Origin: Acidiphilium multivorum AIU301 | GTDB taxonomy: Bacteria; Pseudomonadota; Alphaproteobacteria; Acetobacterales; Acetobacteraceae | Direction of reading: 5' to 3' | DNA length: 64,000 nt | Assembly: GCF_000202835.1 (NCBI RefSeq) | Contig: NC_015186.1 | Span: forward strand, 186,001 to 250,000 | Shown: one piece after another, positions 17,201 through 27,809 of the stretch | Layout of the letters: every line of letters starts with the position of its first letter | Position numbering within the stretch: position 1 is the first letter of the stretch | Position numbers and translations under genes: made by a program | Notes under the pieces: model-generated | Told to the model about the DNA's origin: nothing | Database searches by the model: none | What the model saw: the letters and a program-made list of their open reading frames with translations, nothing else

Positions 17201-20110
17201 ATGAACGAGTTCCTGGCGCTGGCTTCCGGATTTCCGCCCCCCGCCGACACGCGGGCCGCCGCGTCGTTCGTCGCGGATTTCGCCGCCATCGGCGCCGCCG
17301 CGCGGCGCTTCGCCGATGCGGCGCCGGGCCGCGCCCTGCTCGACTGTCTCGGCGGCAATGCCCCGCATCTCGCCAATCTCGCCCTGCGCGAGTCCGATAT
17401 TCCGCCGCGCGTGCTCGCCGAGGGCGCCGGCCCGGTGATGGACGAGGCGCTGGCCCTGCTGCGCGAAGCCGACCCGCTCGCCACCCGCGCCGCGATCGGC
17501 CGCATCCTGCGCGAGGTCAAGCGCCGCGCAGCACTGGCCATCGCGCTGGCCGACCTGTCGGGCGCCTGGGGCGTCGAGCAGGTCACCGCCGCGCTGTCCG
17601 ACCTTGCGGATGCCAGCATCGGCCTCGCACTGCGCCATCTGCTGCGTCATCTGCACGAGCGCGGCACCATAAGCCTGCCCGATCCGGCCGACCCCGAACG
17701 GGCTAGCCGCTTCGCCGTGCTGGGCATGGGCAAGCTCGGCGCGCGCGAGCTGAACTATTCGAGCGATATCGACCTCGTGCTGCTGTTCGATCCTTCATCT
17801 TCCGTTTACCGGGACGATTCGCAATCCGCCATGGCGCGCCTCGCGCGCGATCTCGTTCCGCTGCTCACCGAGCGCGATGCGGATGGCATGGTCTTCCGCG
17901 TCGATCTGCGCCTGCGCCCCGACCCCGCCGCCACCCCGCCGGTCGTCAGCCTCGCCGCCGCGCTCAGCTACTACGAAAGCCAGGGCCGCACCTGGGAGCG
18001 CGCCGCGTTTTCCAAGGCAAGGCCGGTCGCCGGTGACCGCGATTTCGGCGCATCCTTCCTCGAGCAGATTCGCCCCTTCATCTGGCGCCGCAATCTCGAT
18101 TTTGCCGCCGTCGCCGAAATCCACGGAATGAAGCGGCGGATCGACCAGCGCCGGCGCGACGCTCCGGGCCGCATCGCCGGGCGCGACGTCAAGCTCGGCC
18201 GCGGCGGCATCCGCGAGATCGAGTTCATCGTGCAGACGCTGGAACTGGTCTGGGGCGGGCACGAGCCGGCGCTGCGCATCCCGGCGACGCTGCCGGCCCT
18301 GCGCGCGCTCGCCGCCGCCGGCCATCTGCCGCGCGCCGCCGCGCGCGACCTCGCCGCCGCCTATCGCGCGCTCCGCCAGGTCGAGCACCGGTTACAGATG
18401 GTCGAGGACCGCCAGACCCATACCCTGCCCGAAACCGAGGCCGGCCTCGCCCGCTTCGCCACCTTCATGAACATGCCAGATGCCGCGCGCTTCGCAGCAT
18501 GGCTCGATGCGGTCTGCGAGACAGTGAACGCCATCTTCGCCGATTTTTTCGATACCGATCCCGGCAGTGGCAAAGACGGCGCGCCCGATCCCGGCGAGTC
18601 CGGCGCCGCTCCCGACGCGTTCGCCGGCCAGGCGCAGTCGCTCGGCTTCGCCGATCCGCAACATCTCGCGGTCAGGCTCCGCCTCTGGCGCAACGGCACG
18701 CTGCCAGCGCTGCGCACCGCCCGCGCCCGCGAACTGCTCGATTCGATCATGCCCGCGCTCCTGCGCGCCCTCGGCCGCCAGACCGACCCCGATCTCGCCT
18801 TCCGCCGGTTCGACCGGATGCTGGAACGCCAGAGCGCCGGCGTCAGCCTGCTCTCGCTGTTTCAGCACAACCCCGCACTGCTCGACCGGCTGGCGACCGT
18901 CCTCGGCGCTGCCCCGCCGCTCGCCGACCATCTCGCCAGCCATCCCGGCGCGCTCGATGCGCTGCTCGCCCCGGTTGCCCGCTTCACCCGCCCCGGCCCG
19001 GCGCTGCGCCGCCTGCTGCGCGACGCCGCCGATCTCGAAACCGCGCTCGACACGCTGCGCCGCTTCGTCCGGCGCGAGGAATTCCACCTCGCGGTCGCGA
19101 CGCTGGAGCGCCGCATCGGCGCCGACCAGGCCTCGCTCTGGCGCACCGACCTCGCCGATGCCGCGCTGGCCGCGCTGCTGCCGCGGGTGATGGCCGATTT
19201 CGCCGCCCGCCACGGCCGGGTGCGGGGCGGGCGCTTCGCCATCGTCGCCCTCGGCCGCGTCGGCGCACGCGAGATGCAGCCCGGCTCCGATCTCGACCTG
19301 ATGCTGATCTACGACCACCCGCCCGAAGCCGCCGCCGCCCGCCTGCCGCCCAGCCAGTATTTCCTGCGTCTCGCCCATGCGCTGGTCGCTGCCATCACCG
19401 CTCCCGGTGCCGAGGGGGCGATCTACGCGGTCGACATGCGGCTCCGCCCCTCCGGCAACAAGGGGCCGGTCGCCGTCTCGCTCGCCGCCTTCCGCCGCTA
19501 CCACGCCGAGGAAGCCTGGACGTGGGAACGCCTGGCGCTGACCCGTGCGCGCGTGCTCGCCGCCACTCGCGGCTTCGCGCCGGTGGTCGATGCCGAAATC
19601 CGCGCCGCCCTTGCGCGCGATATCCCGCCCGCGACCACGTGCGCCGACACGGTGGCGATGCGCGCCCGCCTCGCGCGCGATGCGCCGCCCGCCGGCCCGT
19701 TCGACCTCAAGCACCGCGCCGGCGGCATGATGGAGCTCGGCTTCATCGCCGAGGCGCTGCAACTCGTCCATTTCCGCGGCGCGCCCTCGCGGTTCCGCCA
19801 GCGCACCGCCGAGGCGCTGGCGGAACTTGAGGCCTGCGGCGCGCTCGACCCCGCCGAGGCCGGCGCGCTCGCGGCGGCAGACCGCTGGTATCGCGCCGTG
19901 CAGGCCATGCGCCGCATCACCGGCCTCGCCGATCCCCGCCCGGACTCTCCGAAATCCGCCCTTGCCCCCATTCTCGCCGCCGCCGGCGCGCTTGATTTCG
20001 ACGGGATCATCGCCACGATGGAGGCGCAGGCCGCCGTCGTCCGCACGTCCTTCGTGCGCCATCTCGGCGATCCGCGCGGCATCACCAATCCACGAGGAGA
20101 CACAGCATGA
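17201..20110 (+). CDS. glnE: Bifunctional glutamine synthetase adenylyltransferase/adenylyl-removing enzyme
   Basis: 969-residue GlnE, which adenylylates or deadenylylates glutamine synthetase in response to PII and nitrogen status. Two nucleotidyltransferase domains are present: the N-terminal adenylyl-removing domain with NYSSDIDLVLLFD near residue 186, and the C-terminal adenylyl-transferase domain with PGSDLDLMLIYDH near residue 694. Each has a helical GlnD-UR-like bundle after it. The ATG at 17201 follows a weak TTCCGGCGG; a longer frame upstream would run antisense through the YhdP-like gene. The stop overlaps the bcp start by 4 nt, which starts a coupled chain glnE-bcp-dsbB-coq7. Confidence 0.95.
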   Translation: MNEFLALASGFPPPADTRAAASFVADFAAIGAAARRFADAAPGRALLDCLGGNAPHLANLALRESDIPPRVLAEGAGPVMDEALALLREADPLATRAAIGRILREVKRRAALAIALADLSGAWGVEQVTAALSDLADASIGLALRHLLRHLHERGTISLPDPADPERASRFAVLGMGKLGARELNYSSDIDLVLLFDPSSSVYRDDSQSAMARLARDLVPLLTERDADGMVFRVDLRLRPDPAATPPVVSLAAALSYYESQGRTWERAAFSKARPVAGDRDFGASFLEQIRPFIWRRNLDFAAVAEIHGMKRRIDQRRRDAPGRIAGRDVKLGRGGIREIEFIVQTLELVWGGHEPALRIPATLPALRALAAAGHLPRAAARDLAAAYRALRQVEHRLQMVEDRQTHTLPETEAGLARFATFMNMPDAARFAAWLDAVCETVNAIFADFFDTDPGSGKDGAPDPGESGAAPDAFAGQAQSLGFADPQHLAVRLRLWRNGTLPALRTARARELLDSIMPALLRALGRQTDPDLAFRRFDRMLERQSAGVSLLSLFQHNPALLDRLATVLGAAPPLADHLASHPGALDALLAPVARFTRPGPALRRLLRDAADLETALDTLRRFVRREEFHLAVATLERRIGADQASLWRTDLADAALAALLPRVMADFAARHGRVRGGRFAIVALGRVGAREMQPGSDLDLMLIYDHPPEAAAARLPPSQYFLRLAHALVAAITAPGAEGAIYAVDMRLRPSGNKGPVAVSLAAFRRYHAEEAWTWERLALTRARVLAATRGFAPVVDAEIRAALARDIPPATTCADTVAMRARLARDAPPAGPFDLKHRAGGMMELGFIAEALQLVHFRGAPSRFRQRTAEALAELEACGALDPAEAGALAAADRWYRAVQAMRRITGLADPRPDSPKSALAPILAAAGALDFDGIIATMEAQAAVVRTSFVRHLGDPRGITNPRGDTA

Positions 20111-20580
20111 GCGTTGCCGAAGGCGACCAGGCGCCGGATTTCACCCTGCCCGCGACCGGCGGGCGCACCGTTTCGCGGGCCGGATACAAGGGCAGGCCCT
20201 TCATTCTCTATTTCTATCCGAAGGCCGACACGCCCGGCTGCACCAAGGAGGCCTGCGCCTTCCAGGAGGCGCTGCCGGTGCTCGGCGGCATCGGTATCGA
20301 CGTCATCGGCGTCTCGAAGGACAAGATGCCGGCGCTGGAGAAATTCGCCGCCAAATACAATCTCGCCTTCCCGCTCGCCTCCGACGAATCCGGTGCCGTG
20401 GTCGAGGCCTTCGGCGCTTGGGTCGAGAAGTCGATGTATGGCCGCAAATACATGGGGATCGACCGCTCGACCTTCCTCGTCGGGGCGGATGGCCGCATCG
20501 CGAAAGCATGGCGCGGCGTGAAGGTGCCCGGCCACGCCAAGGCGGTGATGGACGCCGCCGCCGCACTTCCGAAGGCATGA
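20107..20580 (+). CDS. bcp: Thioredoxin-dependent peroxiredoxin, BCP/PrxQ type
   Basis: 157-residue peroxiredoxin reducing hydrogen peroxide and organic hydroperoxides. The peroxidatic Cys45 lies in DTPGCTKEAC and the resolving Cys50 is five residues on, the PrxQ arrangement that gives an intramolecular disulfide. The conserved Arg of the active site is in GIDRSTFLVGADG. There is no signal peptide, so it is cytoplasmic. The start overlaps the glnE stop (ATGA). A short perfect GC hairpin follows directly after the stop. Confidence 0.95.
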   Translation: MSVAEGDQAPDFTLPATGGRTVSRAGYKGRPFILYFYPKADTPGCTKEACAFQEALPVLGGIGIDVIGVSKDKMPALEKFAAKYNLAFPLASDESGAVVEAFGAWVEKSMYGRKYMGIDRSTFLVGADGRIAKAWRGVKVPGHAKAVMDAAAALPKA

Positions 20581-20595
20581 CCCCGCCTGGCGGGG
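20581..20595 (+). other. Short GC hairpin directly after the bcp stop codon
   Basis: CCCCGCC and GGCGGGG are separated by one T, which gives a compact stem without a following T tract. It could slow RNA decay or attenuate transcription between bcp and dsbB. It is not a typical terminator. Confidence 0.35.
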
Positions 20596-20675
20596 CCACC
20601 GGCGCCACGGATCGTGATGCCCGGCTTGCGCCCCGCCGCATTGCGCGCCGCCAACCGCTCCGGCATATCCGCAGC

Positions 20676-21152
20676 ATGACATCGCACCGGCGTTACGGTC
20701 TCTTTCTCGCCCTTGCCGCTTTTGCCGCCCTCGGCACCGCCTATTTCGCCCAGGACGTGCTGCGGATGATCCCATGCCCGCTCTGCTATATCGAGCGCTG
20801 GCCCTGGCGCATCGCCGCCGCCCTCGGCATTCTCGCGGCGATCCTGCCGCGCCTGCCGGCACGAGTGCTGATCGGCCTCGCCGCGCTGGCGCTCTTCGTC
20901 AACGTGGCGATCGCCTTCGTCCATGTCGGCGCCGAGCAGCACTGGTGGAAGAGCCCGCTGCCGGAATGCAACGCGCCGCCGCCCTCCTTCGGCGCCAACC
21001 TGCCGCTCCGCCCTTCCGCCTCGTGCGACGCGCCGGTCTTCCTCATCCCCGGCCTGCCGATCTCCTTCGCGACGATGGACCTGATCTGGTCGCTGGTGGT
21101 GGCGCTGGCGGCAAGTGCGCATATCTTCCGCGATAGACGGAGCAACGCATGA
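20676..21152 (+). CDS. dsbB: Disulfide bond formation protein B
   Basis: 158-residue inner-membrane quinone reductase that reoxidises DsbA. Four membrane segments are visible. The first redox pair is Cys34-Cys37 (MIPCPLCYIERWPWR) and the second is Cys98 and Cys117 in the second periplasmic loop (PECNAP, SASCDAP). The ATG at 20676 is chosen because it begins just before the first membrane segment. An ATG at 20577 overlapping the bcp stop would add 33 basic residues, and I cannot exclude it. The stop overlaps coq7 by 4 nt; both proteins connect to the ubiquinone pool. Confidence 0.92.
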   Translation: MTSHRRYGLFLALAAFAALGTAYFAQDVLRMIPCPLCYIERWPWRIAAALGILAAILPRLPARVLIGLAALALFVNVAIAFVHVGAEQHWWKSPLPECNAPPPSFGANLPLRPSASCDAPVFLIPGLPISFATMDLIWSLVVALAASAHIFRDRRSNA

Positions 21153-21697
21153 GCAAAGACATCGACTATCTCCCCGGCGATCGTCCGCCGCGCGCGGAAA
21201 TCGCCCGCATGATCCGGGTTGACCATGCCGGCGAGTTCGGTGCCAAGCAGATCTATGCCGGCCAGCTCGCCGTGCTCGGCCGCGGGCGCCACGGCGACAC
21301 GTTGCGCCACATGAAGGCGCAGGAGCAGGTCCATCTCGATACGTTCTCGCGCCTGATCGGCGAGCGCCGGGTGCGCCCGACGGCGCTGCTGCCGCTTTGG
21401 CGCATCGCCGGCTTCGCCCTCGGCGCCGCCACCGCGGCGATGGGCCCGCGCGCTGCCATGGCCTGCACCGTCGCCGTCGAGGAAACCATCGATGCGCATT
21501 ACGCCGCCCAGCGCGACCGCCTGGGCGATGCGGAGCCCGAGCTTTCCGCGACGATCGAGACCTTCCGCCAGGAGGAGCTGGAACACCGCGATATCGGCCT
21601 TGCCAACGAGGCCGAGCAGGCGCCGTTCTACCGTTTGCTCTCGGGCACCATCCGCGCCGGCTGCCGCGCTGCCATCGCGATCAGCGAACGGATCTGA
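21149..21697 (+). CDS. coq7: Demethoxyubiquinone hydroxylase, COQ7/CAT5 family
   Basis: 182-residue di-iron monooxygenase catalysing the C6 hydroxylation of demethoxyubiquinone, the penultimate step of ubiquinone synthesis. The ferritin-like iron ligands are in place: the first Glu in RVDHAGEFGAKQIY, ExxH in AQEQVHLDTF, the Glu of AVEETIDAHY and ExxH in EELEHRDIG. An interfacial hydrophobic hairpin (IAGFALGAATAAMG) matches the family's membrane-binding part. Its start overlaps the dsbB stop (ATGA), and a COQ9-like gene follows after 69 bp. Confidence 0.95.
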   Translation: MSKDIDYLPGDRPPRAEIARMIRVDHAGEFGAKQIYAGQLAVLGRGRHGDTLRHMKAQEQVHLDTFSRLIGERRVRPTALLPLWRIAGFALGAATAAMGPRAAMACTVAVEETIDAHYAAQRDRLGDAEPELSATIETFRQEELEHRDIGLANEAEQAPFYRLLSGTIRAGCRAAIAISERI

Positions 21698-21766
21698 GCA
21701 GCCGCGCGCCCCAACGAAAGGGCAAGGCGGTTGGCAGCGGCGCCCGGCCGTCCTACATCTCGATGC

Positions 21767-22420
21767 ATGAGCAGCACGGAACGCTTCGAGCAGGATCTCG
21801 TCAGGGCGGCCTTCGAGCTGGGCGCCGCACAGGGGTGGCGCCGCGTCTCCGTCGCCGCCGCCGCGCGTCATGGCGGGCTGGATCTCGACCGCGCCCGCCG
21901 CAGCTTCGCCTGCTCCGGCATGATCCTCGCCCGCTTCGGCCGCCTTGCCGACATGCACGCCCTTCACGGGGCCGCGACGGATGGAGCGGTGCGCGACCGA
22001 TTGTTCGATCTCATCATGCGCCGGATCGACTTTCTTCAGCAGCATCGCGCCGGCGTGATCGCCCTGATGCGCCACGCCCCCACGGACCCGCTGCTCGCCT
22101 GCTGGCTCACCCGCGCCAATCTCGCCGCGATGGGCTGGATGCTGGAAGGCGCGGGCATTTCCTCCGCCGGCTTGCGCGGCGCCATCCGCAAGCGCGGCCT
22201 GCTCGCCGTCTGGGCCTGGACGCTACGCGCCTGGCTGCGCGACGAGTCCGAGGACCTGTCCGCCACCATGGCCGCGCTCGATGTCGCGCTGATGCGTGCC
22301 GAGCAGGCCGCCCTGCAATTCGCTGGGCTCCCCCGCGCGCCGGTGGCAGCCGATCCCGCCGGCGACGCGCCGTTCACCCCCGACCCTGACCTTTCTGACG
22401 AAGCGGCGGACAACGCATAG
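21767..22420 (+). CDS. COQ9-like protein with TetR fold
   Basis: 217 residues from the ATG at 21767. The N-terminal third resembles a TetR helix-turn-helix (DLVRAAFELGAAQGWRRVS, then AAAARHGG). The rest matches the COQ9 pattern: RDRLFDLIMRRIDFLQQHRAG, WMLEGAGISSAGLRG, LRDESEDLSATMAALD. Mitochondrial COQ9 has a TetR fold that does not bind DNA but binds quinone precursors and docks on COQ7. Its position next to coq7 supports that role here over a transcription factor role, though many annotations would say TetR regulator. The C-terminal tail is acidic and probably disordered. Confidence 0.78.
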   Translation: MSSTERFEQDLVRAAFELGAAQGWRRVSVAAAARHGGLDLDRARRSFACSGMILARFGRLADMHALHGAATDGAVRDRLFDLIMRRIDFLQQHRAGVIALMRHAPTDPLLACWLTRANLAAMGWMLEGAGISSAGLRGAIRKRGLLAVWAWTLRAWLRDESEDLSATMAALDVALMRAEQAALQFAGLPRAPVAADPAGDAPFTPDPDLSDEAADNA

Positions 22421-22503
22421 CCCCTCGCGATTTCACAGTGCCGGGTCTAGACTTGCGCGGGGTAGAAAGTACTGCCCCACAGCCCCATGAGAGGAGTCAT
22501 TCC

Positions 22504-22977
22504 ATGGCCGAATCCCCCAAATCCAAGCATGGCGCCGAGCATAACCCGATGTCGGCCTTCATGCCGGATTTCGACTTCACCAAGGCGTTCAGTTCCATCA
22601 AGGTCCCTGCGATGGCGGATGCGGAGGTTGTGCTCGCCGCCTATCGCCGCAATCTCGAGGCGCTGTCGGAGGCCAACCGCGTCGCCCTCGAGGGGGCCCA
22701 GGCGGTAGCGCGCCGGCACATGGAGATCATGCAGAAAACCATGGCCGACCTCTCCGAACAACTCCGCAACCTGTCCTCCGTTTCCACCCCGCAGGACCGT
22801 GCGGCGCAACAGGCCGAACTGCTCAAGCACGCCTATGAGAGCGCGGTGGCCAACATGCGCGACCTTGGCGACCTCATCCAGCGCTCCAGCCACGACGCAG
22901 TGGAAACCCTCAACAAGCGCTTCTCCGAGGCGATGGACGAGATGAAACATCTCGTCGAACCCAAGAAGAAATCGTGA
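22504..22977 (+). CDS. Phasin family protein (polyhydroxyalkanoate granule surface)
   Basis: 157-residue amphipathic helical protein of the phasin_2 type. It has a short N-terminal variable part, the motif [27 protein letters not shown]-like near residues 19-45, and long coiled helices rich in Ala/Gln/Glu up to a Lys-rich end (EPKKKS). Phasins coat polyhydroxyalkanoate granules and control their size. The ATG at 22504 has GAGAGGAG upstream and is preferred to an in-frame start at 22438. No PHA synthase is present in the window. It sits alone between the COQ9-like gene and uvrB. Confidence 0.85.
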   Translation: MAESPKSKHGAEHNPMSAFMPDFDFTKAFSSIKVPAMADAEVVLAAYRRNLEALSEANRVALEGAQAVARRHMEIMQKTMADLSEQLRNLSSVSTPQDRAAQQAELLKHAYESAVANMRDLGDLIQRSSHDAVETLNKRFSEAMDEMKHLVEPKKKS

Positions 22978-23005
22978 CCGCTCCGCTCCGCCTGACCCGT
23001 CCCGC

Positions 23006-25188
<2,183 letters not shown>

Positions 25189-25192
<4 letters not shown>

Positions 25193-26016
25193 AACCCGTC
25201 CTCACGGCAGCCCTGCTTGCCGCCCTGGCACTCCCCGCCGTTGCGGCCGCTGCCTCGCCGATCCACCTTGTCGGGCAGAATGCCACCTACACGCTCGCCC
25301 TTTCGAAAGTGCGCGGCCATTCCGTCACCGGCGCCACCGGCCGCCTCGAATTCGACGTGCGCAATACCTGCGACGCCTATACCGTCACCCAGAAGATGAC
25401 GTTGCTGATCCGCAACCAGGATGGCACCCTGAGCCGCACCACCAGCGACTACGATACCTGGGAAGCGAAGAACGGCCACCGCTTCACCTTTCTGCTCCGC
25501 CAGGGCGACGGCAAGAAGATGGAGGTGCAGGATCAGGGTACTGCGGTGATGGGGCCGAAAGGCGGGGAGGTTACCTATCTCGTCCCGAAAGGCCGCACCG
25601 AAAAGCTTCCGCCCGGCACGCTGTTCCCGATGGCCCACACCAGGGCGATCCTTGAGGCCGCCGAAGCCGGAAAGCCCTATATCGATCCGCCGCTGTTCGA
25701 TGGCACCTCGACCCATGGCGCCGAGCATACCTTCGTCGCCATTCTCGAGCGGCAGGCGGCGCATCACGACCGCTTCGCGCATCTGTCAAAACTGCCCTCG
25801 ACCCTCGTCGATATCGGCTTCTGGCCGCGCACCGAAAAAGATGACGAACCGGATTTCCGCACGCAGATGCGCTATTTCACCAACGGCGTCTCGCGTGACG
25901 TGCGGCTCGATTTCGGTAATTTTGTGATGGACGGCAAGCTGACCGCGCTGACCATCCTGAAGGATACCTGTCCGTCCGGCAAAGCCGTCCCGTCGGCGCC
26001 AACGCCGAAAGGCTGA
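25189..26016 (+). CDS. eipB: Cell envelope integrity protein EipB (DUF1849)
   Basis: 275-residue periplasmic protein with a Sec signal peptide (cleavage after about residue 21, AAAASP). The DUF1849 family forms a spiral beta-sheet and maintains envelope integrity in Brucella. The two conserved cysteines that make the structural disulfide are present at residues 61 (NTCDAY) and 261 (DTCPSG). Typical motifs are [28 protein letters not shown] and [18 protein letters not shown]. It is coupled to uvrB by an ATGA overlap and followed by a hairpin terminator. Confidence 0.9.
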
Positions 26017-26039
26017 GACAGCGAACCCGTAAATGCCGA

Positions 26040-26068
26040 ACCGCCGGTCAGTGTTCCTGGCCGGCGGT
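26040..26068. terminator. Hairpin terminator after eipB, facing the histone-like gene
   Basis: ACCGCCGGTCAG at 26040-26051 pairs with CTGGCCGGCGGT at 26057-26068 across a TGTTC loop. This is a 12-bp stem with one T-G wobble, followed by CTCGTTTG. It lies between convergent genes eipB and the H1-like gene. Confidence 0.7.
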
Positions 26069-26116
26069 CTCGTTTGGGCGAACCCGTGCTTTCGTGGTTG
26101 AAGACCAGCGAGGGCG

Positions 26117-26794
26117 TCAGTTGCTGCCCTCGCCACCCTCCGTCGCCGTCGGCACTGGCGCAGGTGCCGGTTCGGCGCTCTTGCGGGTGCGCCGTGCCGG
26201 CGTCTTGGCGACAACAGGCTTCGCGGTGCGGCGGGTCGGTGTCGGCCGCGCGGCGCTGGTCGGCTTCCCGTTTGCTGTCTTGCGGGTCGTTGCCGCGGTC
26301 CGCTTCGCCTTCGGCGCGGCAGCCGTAGTGGACTTCGCAGCGGAGGCCTTCTTCGGTGCAGCCTTCACGGCGGTTGCCTTCGCTGCAGGCTTTGCCGCGG
26401 CCTTGGCGGTGGCGGCCTTCTTCGGCGCTGCCTTCGCGGCGGTCTTGGCCGGAGTCTTGGCAGGTGCGGCCTTGGCGGCGGCCGCCTTCTTCGGCGCAGC
26501 CTTCGCAGTCGCTGTTTTCGTGGCCGGCTTTGCGGCGGCCTTCGGCGCGGCAGTCTTCGCTGCCGGCTTCGCGGCCTTCGCGGGCGGCTTGGCGGCAGCC
26601 TTGGTCGCCGTCGGCTTCTTTGCGACGGCCTTTACTGTCGTCATTTTTGCAGGCACCGCCTTCGGCTTTGCCTTCGCCGCAGGCTTCGCTGCCACAGCTT
26701 TTGCCGCCGGCTTGGCAGCAGCCTTCGGTTTGGCCGTCTTTGTGCTGGCGCGCACGGCCAGGGCCTGTGCGCGGTCTTCGGTTTGTCTGGTCAC
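26117..26794 (-). CDS. Histone H1-like, Lys/Ala/Pro-rich repeat protein
   Basis: 225 residues, highly basic and of low complexity, built from short repeats such as AAKPAAKA, KAAPKKAA and KTAAKAAPKK that resemble the C-terminal tail of histone H1 and bacterial AlgP/Hc1-like proteins. Such proteins bind DNA non-specifically and may compact the nucleoid. The start is a GTG at 26794: AAGGAG lies 7 nt upstream, whereas the longer frame has no ribosome site. The end contains a short acidic, Pro-rich stretch (SAEPAPAPVPTATEGGEGSN). It stands alone with an inverted repeat in its leader. Simple repeats make length variation between strains likely. Confidence 0.75.
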   Translation of the reverse strand: MTRQTEDRAQALAVRASTKTAKPKAAAKPAAKAVAAKPAAKAKPKAVPAKMTTVKAVAKKPTATKAAAKPPAKAAKPAAKTAAPKAAAKPATKTATAKAAPKKAAAAKAAPAKTPAKTAAKAAPKKAATAKAAAKPAAKATAVKAAPKKASAAKSTTAAAPKAKRTAATTRKTANGKPTSAARPTPTRRTAKPVVAKTPARRTRKSAEPAPAPVPTATEGGEGSN

Positions 26795-27332
26795 GAGATT
26801 ACTCCTTCGCTCGGGGTTACAGGGGACGCGATCGACCGGATGCGAAATGGAAACGAAAACCGGAAAACACGATGCCACAGCATGCGCTGTGACAGGGATG
26901 GAGCTTTGATAGGATCTCCATATGTTGTTAGCTCAACTGACGCCATCGTGGTCTTCATCATTCTGCCGGCAGTCTGTCCTTCGCTTCGAGGCCTGGCTTC
27001 GCTGGTTCGCTGCCAGCGACCGTCCTTCCCTTTCGCGTGCGATACTCGATTTGACCGATCGGCTATTGACAGAATTGCGACGCGAATCGCGCGGCGCACG
27101 CAATTTCCGCTATCCACCGTATGAATGTGAAATGTCAACAAAAAGCATCGCGAATTCCATAGACTGACCGATTTTTTTTTCTGTCGTCATCCGCGCAACA
27201 CGTTTCGTGCATCCGCCTTGACTGTCGAGCGCATTATCGTGCCGGTTCCGTGCGCGCGCCACGTCTGTCGGACCAACTGCGCGAAACACTTGCGCCGCGG
27301 CCGGATCAGTCCGATCATGCAGCCGTCTGGAG
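26795..27332. other. 538-bp intergenic region with leader of the H1-like gene; no convincing gene
   Basis: This is the longest gene-free stretch of the window and is more AT-rich than its surroundings. On the minus strand it holds the leader of the H1-like gene, with a possible promoter (TTGAGC at 26936-26931 and CTATCA at 26912-26907, 18 bp apart) and an inverted repeat CACAGC-ATGC-GCTGTG at 26876-26891. A run of nine T lies at 27172-27180 without a clear hairpin before it. Small frames in either direction (for example 26922-27167) show no family features or good ribosome sites. I see no tRNA. Confidence 0.5.
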
Positions 27333-27809
27333 ATGGTTCCAGACCTTGCCGTGGGAATGCCGGCCGTGGTCGAAGACACCGAGATCAACTGGATCGCATC
27401 GCGTCAGCGGACGAGATCTGCGGTTGCCATGCCGGGGTGGCGCACGGCCATCGGTCGCGGCATCCGCATGCGTTGCCCGTCATGCGGCAAGGTTTCCGCT
27501 TTTGAAGGATATCTCAGGGTCCGTCGCGAATGCCCGATCTGCGCCGCGCCGCTCGGCCGGGTGCCGTGCGACGACGCGCCAATCTATCTTACGCTTGTCA
27601 TCGCCCTGCACATCGTGATCCTGTCGATGGTGCTGGCAGACGAGGATGGCGGCATGAGTTGGGTGGAGTCGCTCGTCATCTTCGTGCCGCTCGCGCTCGC
27701 TCTTCTTCTTCTGCTGTTGCGGCCAGTGAAGGGAGCGACGCTTGCGATCATGCTCAAGGTCAATCTCCTGCGTCCTGCAGCAATCCGGGCGACGCCGGGC
27801 AATGGCTGA
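27333..27809 (+). CDS. DUF983 family membrane protein with zinc ribbon
   Basis: 158 residues at the longest. A CxxC...CxxC zinc-ribbon (MRCPSCGK, RECPICAA) is followed by the DUF983 signature DDAPIYLTLVIALHIVI and two membrane segments (about 88-105 and 112-131). The function of the family is unknown; members lie in the inner membrane with the ribbon probably cytoplasmic. The start is uncertain: ATG codons occur at 27333, 27357 and 27429, and the last gives the compact form most common in the family (MPGWRTAIGRGIRMRCPSC). The end overlaps the UPF0262 gene by 8 nt, so the two are probably co-translated. Confidence 0.75.
   Translation: MVPDLAVGMPAVVEDTEINWIASRQRTRSAVAMPGWRTAIGRGIRMRCPSCGKVSAFEGYLRVRRECPICAAPLGRVPCDDAPIYLTLVIALHIVILSMVLADEDGGMSWVESLVIFVPLALALLLLLLRPVKGATLAIMLKVNLLRPAAIRATPGNG

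Noticed and set aside
18392-20062. 556-codon open frame on the minus strand
   Set aside because: It is antisense to glnE, which has both nucleotidyltransferase motifs.
26117-26794. Plus-strand frame over the H1-like gene as a hydrophobic membrane protein
   Set aside because: The Ala/Phe-rich plus-strand reading (from about 26094) is the reverse complement of Lys/Ala repeats. The minus strand has AAGGAG and a GTG start, and the convergent terminator after eipB fits it.
26922-27167. 81-codon frame in the 538-bp gap
   Set aside because: There is no clear ribosome site, no family pattern and no coupling to a neighbour. It could be real, but nothing supports it.
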